Assembly (NCBI GenBank): GCA_900553415.1
Contig: USDH01000055.1
Coordinates: 1 to 8,224, forward strand
Source of the DNA: an uncultured Collinsella sp.
Lineage (GTDB): Bacteria; Actinomycetota; Coriobacteriia; Coriobacteriales; Coriobacteriaceae
Length of the DNA stretch: 8,224 nt
Reading direction: 5' to 3'
Shown here: positions 6,952 through 8,224 of the stretch, piece after piece
Position numbering within the stretch: the first letter of the stretch is position 1
Layout of the letters: each line of letters opens with the position of its first letter
Made by a program: the position numbers and the translations under genes
The notes under the pieces: generated by a model
Told to the model about the DNA's origin: nothing
Databases searched by the model: none
What the model saw: only the letters and a program-made list of their open reading frames with translations

Positions 6952-7242
6952 ATGTTCCAGGCTGGAGATGTCATCGAGACCGATTTCGAAGGATTTCTGA
7001 AGCTGCTGCGTTCCAAGACGCGCGCTTTCGTGTCGATCAACGATCACGAGTACTACATCACGCACACCGATGGCTATTGGCGTGTTCAGGATTGCGAGGC
7101 CCTCAACGACAAGGGCCACTTTACTGACTGCTCCGAGCTGGTCAACACGGTCTGCGAGGTCGTCGAGCTGCCGTGGATTGCCGGCAAGAGCCTGCATGAC
7201 AGCTTCTCGGGCGCTACGGTCTATGAGGCCGTCGCCGCTTAA
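6952..7242 (+). CDS. Small acidic protein of unknown function (96 residues)
   Basis: I do not recognise this protein. It is 96 residues, acidic (16 Asp/Glu against 7 Lys/Arg), with no signal peptide or membrane segment, so it is probably cytoplasmic. It opens MFQAGDVIETDFEGFLKLL, has an aromatic-rich patch EYYITHTDGYWRV (33-45) and three cysteines (Cys48, Cys60, Cys68); the pattern suggests a small alpha/beta fold and is too irregular for a zinc finger. Evidence that it is a real, well-expressed gene: a perfect AGGAGG ribosome site (6939-6944) seven bases before ATG 6952, and a strong terminator 26 bp after the stop. An in-frame ATG at 6916 lacks a properly spaced ribosome site. A 5-bp hairpin (6918-6932) just before the ribosome site might modulate translation. 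Neighbours on both sides have their own signals, so it is likely monocistronic. Confidence 0.85.
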   Translation: MFQAGDVIETDFEGFLKLLRSKTRAFVSINDHEYYITHTDGYWRVQDCEALNDKGHFTDCSELVNTVCEVVELPWIAGKSLHDSFSGATVYEAVAA

Positions 7243-7268
7243 CAGGCAATAAAACCCGATTTTCACGT

Positions 7269-7304
7269 GACCGCTGGCGCTGCCCCCGCGCCGGCGGTCT
7301 TTTT
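7269..7304 (+). terminator. Intrinsic terminator of the 96-residue protein gene
   Basis: A 12-bp stem (7269-7280 with 7288-7299, one G-U pair) with a 7-nt loop TGCCCCC is followed by five T residues (7300-7304). It ends the upstream unit and separates it from the MarR promoter. Confidence 0.93.
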
Positions 7305-7347
7305 CTGCCGATAGGCCATAAAAGTGCAAACATTTGCGGAGCGCCTG

Positions 7348-7376
7348 TTGACGATAGTCAAAACTCGGACTAATCT
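7348..7376 (+). promoter_or_regulatory. Candidate marR promoter
   Basis: TTGACG (7348-7353) and TAATCT (7371-7376) are spaced by 17 bp; the -35 matches consensus at five of six bases, and the -10 keeps the key T1, A2 and T6. Initiation would be near 7383, about 40 bp before ATG 7423. The -35 is part of the inverted repeat TTGAC-GATA-GTCAA (7348-7361), a plausible MarR half-site pair. Confidence 0.6.
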
Positions 7377-7404
7377 AGAGGCATAAATTGGTCAAAAATC
7401 GGAC
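7357..7404 (+). repeat. 14-bp direct repeat in the marR control region (candidate operators)
   Basis: GTCAAAACTCGGAC (7357-7370) and GTCAAAAATCGGAC (7391-7404) match at 13 of 14 positions, start to start 34 bp. The first fills the spacer between -35 and -10, the second lies in the 5' untranslated leader. Their placement fits binding sites for the MarR protein encoded directly downstream, giving autoregulation. Confidence 0.6.
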
Positions 7405-7422
7405 AATCGAATGGTGGGATAG

Positions 7423-7923
7423 ATGAATAGTGCGGTTACGCTGGTCGACTTCGACCGGTTGCTCAATGGACTCGACCATATCTATTCGGAGTTCTCGCGC
7501 GCCTGCGGTCTTTCGGACTGCGCTTACTGGATGCTCGTCGATACCAGCACGGCGGGCGGCAGTGTTGCCGTAAGCCGTCTGACAAGCGAATGGTTCTACA
7601 GCAAGCAGACTATCAACTCGGCAATTAAAACCTTGACGGCGCGGGGCTTCGCAACGTTGGAGTTTGCCGAAGGCAGCCGTAAGAACAAGGTTGTGAGCCT
7701 GACCGAAGAGGGCAGGCAATTTGCCAAGCGTTATGCGCTGCCGGCACTCAAGGCCGAGCAGCGAGCCTTTGCCGCGCTTGAGCCGCGTGAGCAACGCGAA
7801 ATCATGCGCCTAATCGGAAAATTTTCCCATGCGCTCGGCGATGAGTGCGATGCCTTTAAGCAGCATATCGCTGCCGAGAGCCAGGCCGAGAATCAAGGTG
7901 AGGGGGAGTCGTGCGACTCTTAA
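7423..7923 (+). CDS. MarR-family transcriptional regulator
   Basis: A 166-residue dimeric winged-helix regulator, typical MarR length. N-terminal helix about 7-28; DNA-binding core about 47-95, with recognition helix SKQTINSAIKTLTARG (60-75) and the wing EFAEGSRKNKVVSLTEEG (80-97), closely matching the MarR pattern of a beta-hairpin followed by LTxxG. C-terminal helices about 98-150 form the dimer interface. The last 16 residues are polar and overlap the next gene. MarR proteins usually repress their own operon and are released by small aromatic or toxic ligands; here the operon continues into an ABC exporter, so control of export is the likely job. ATG 7423 is preceded by GGTGGG with a 4-base spacer, a moderate ribosome site. 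The promoter and repeat upstream support autoregulation. The ligand is unknown. Confidence 0.93.
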   Translation: MNSAVTLVDFDRLLNGLDHIYSEFSRACGLSDCAYWMLVDTSTAGGSVAVSRLTSEWFYSKQTINSAIKTLTARGFATLEFAEGSRKNKVVSLTEEGRQFAKRYALPALKAEQRAFAALEPREQREIMRLIGKFSHALGDECDAFKQHIAAESQAENQGEGESCDS

Positions 7924-8224
7924 TGAGGTTTATGAAGCCGTATCGCAGGCTTGTCGCGGTGACGTTGTTGGTGCTGCTAATCGACAACGTCGGTACGCTG
8001 TTGGTTCCCACGATGCTGGCGAACATGGTCAACACCGGCATCACCACGGGCGATGTCGACTACATCCTGCGCAACGGCCTCTACATGCTTATCGCGACCG
8101 GCATGGCCAGCGGCGGCGCGGTGCTGGGCTGCTATCTTTCGGCGCGCCTGGCCGCCAACGTGGCCTGCGATATCCGCAACGCCGTCTACGACAAGTCGCT
8201 TGAGCTGTCTGCCAGCGACTTTGA
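7911..8224 (+). CDS. ABC exporter subunit (fused membrane and ATPase type), 3' end missing
   Basis: Only the first 104 codons are present. The sequence begins (V/M)RLLMRFMKPYRRLVAVTLL, a hallmark opening of half-size ABC exporters, followed by a first membrane helix (about 14-35, ending LLVPTMLANMVNTGI), a periplasmic turn with TTGDVDYIL, a second helix (about 55-78) and the coupling-helix region LAANVACDIRNAVYDKSLELS. The ATP-binding domain would lie past the window edge. Proteins with MxxxxNTGI after helix 1 usually form heterodimeric drug or peptide exporters encoded by two adjacent genes, so a partner gene is expected downstream. The GTG at 7911 has AGGGG five bases upstream and gives the family N-terminus; it overlaps the marR stop by 13 bp. 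ATG 7923, in the overlap TAATG, is an alternative four codons in. Overlap implies translational coupling. Confidence 0.9.
   Translation, partial: MRLLMRFMKPYRRLVAVTLLVLLIDNVGTLLVPTMLANMVNTGITTGDVDYILRNGLYMLIATGMASGGAVLGCYLSARLAANVACDIRNAVYDKSLELSASDF

Overview
The window reads as a piece of chromosome from a high-GC Gram-positive bacterium, most likely a gut member of the Coriobacteriia (Collinsella-like). This is inferred from strong G/C preference at third codon positions, AGGAGG-type ribosome binding sites, the style of the proteins and the gene mix. It is not proven by a marker gene. Six complete genes, one gene cut at each window edge, and several compact intergenic regions with many hairpins are visible. 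No tRNA, rRNA, CRISPR array, transposase or phage gene was recognised.

Layout. 1-1715 (+): 3' part of glmS (glucosamine-6-phosphate synthase), followed by a strong terminator and a second palindrome of a type that looks dispersed. 1836-2567 (-): a GntR/FadR-type (FCD) regulator, convergent with glmS and divergent from 2731-3765 (+), a YeiH/UPF0324 membrane protein (putative sulfate/sulfite-type exporter). The shared 163-bp region is the natural control point for that pair. 3766-4031: a spacer with a run of abutting hairpins that looks like a structured RNA leader. 4032-5249 (+): a regulator built like an NtrC-family activator, but with a decayed AAA+ domain and an intact Fis-type helix-turn-helix. 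5334-5909 (+): an unrecognised single-pass membrane protein with a very basic N-terminal half. 6130-6657 (-): a small FMN nitroreductase. 6952-7242 (+): an acidic 96-residue protein of unknown function with its own terminator. 7423-7923 (+): a MarR regulator whose promoter carries a 14-bp direct repeat. 7911-8224 (+): the start of an ABC exporter subunit overlapping the MarR gene.

How the genes work together. Two regulator-transporter modules are clear: GntR next to a divergent YeiH exporter, and MarR leading an ABC exporter operon. The nitroreductase, the 96-residue protein and the membrane protein appear to be separate transcription units. The most unusual items are the NtrC-like regulator that seems unable to act as an ATPase or touch sigma-54, the structured leader before it, and a 20-nt sequence shared by the 3' ends of glmS and the nitroreductase gene, which in the latter case is half of a perfect hairpin holding the stop codon.
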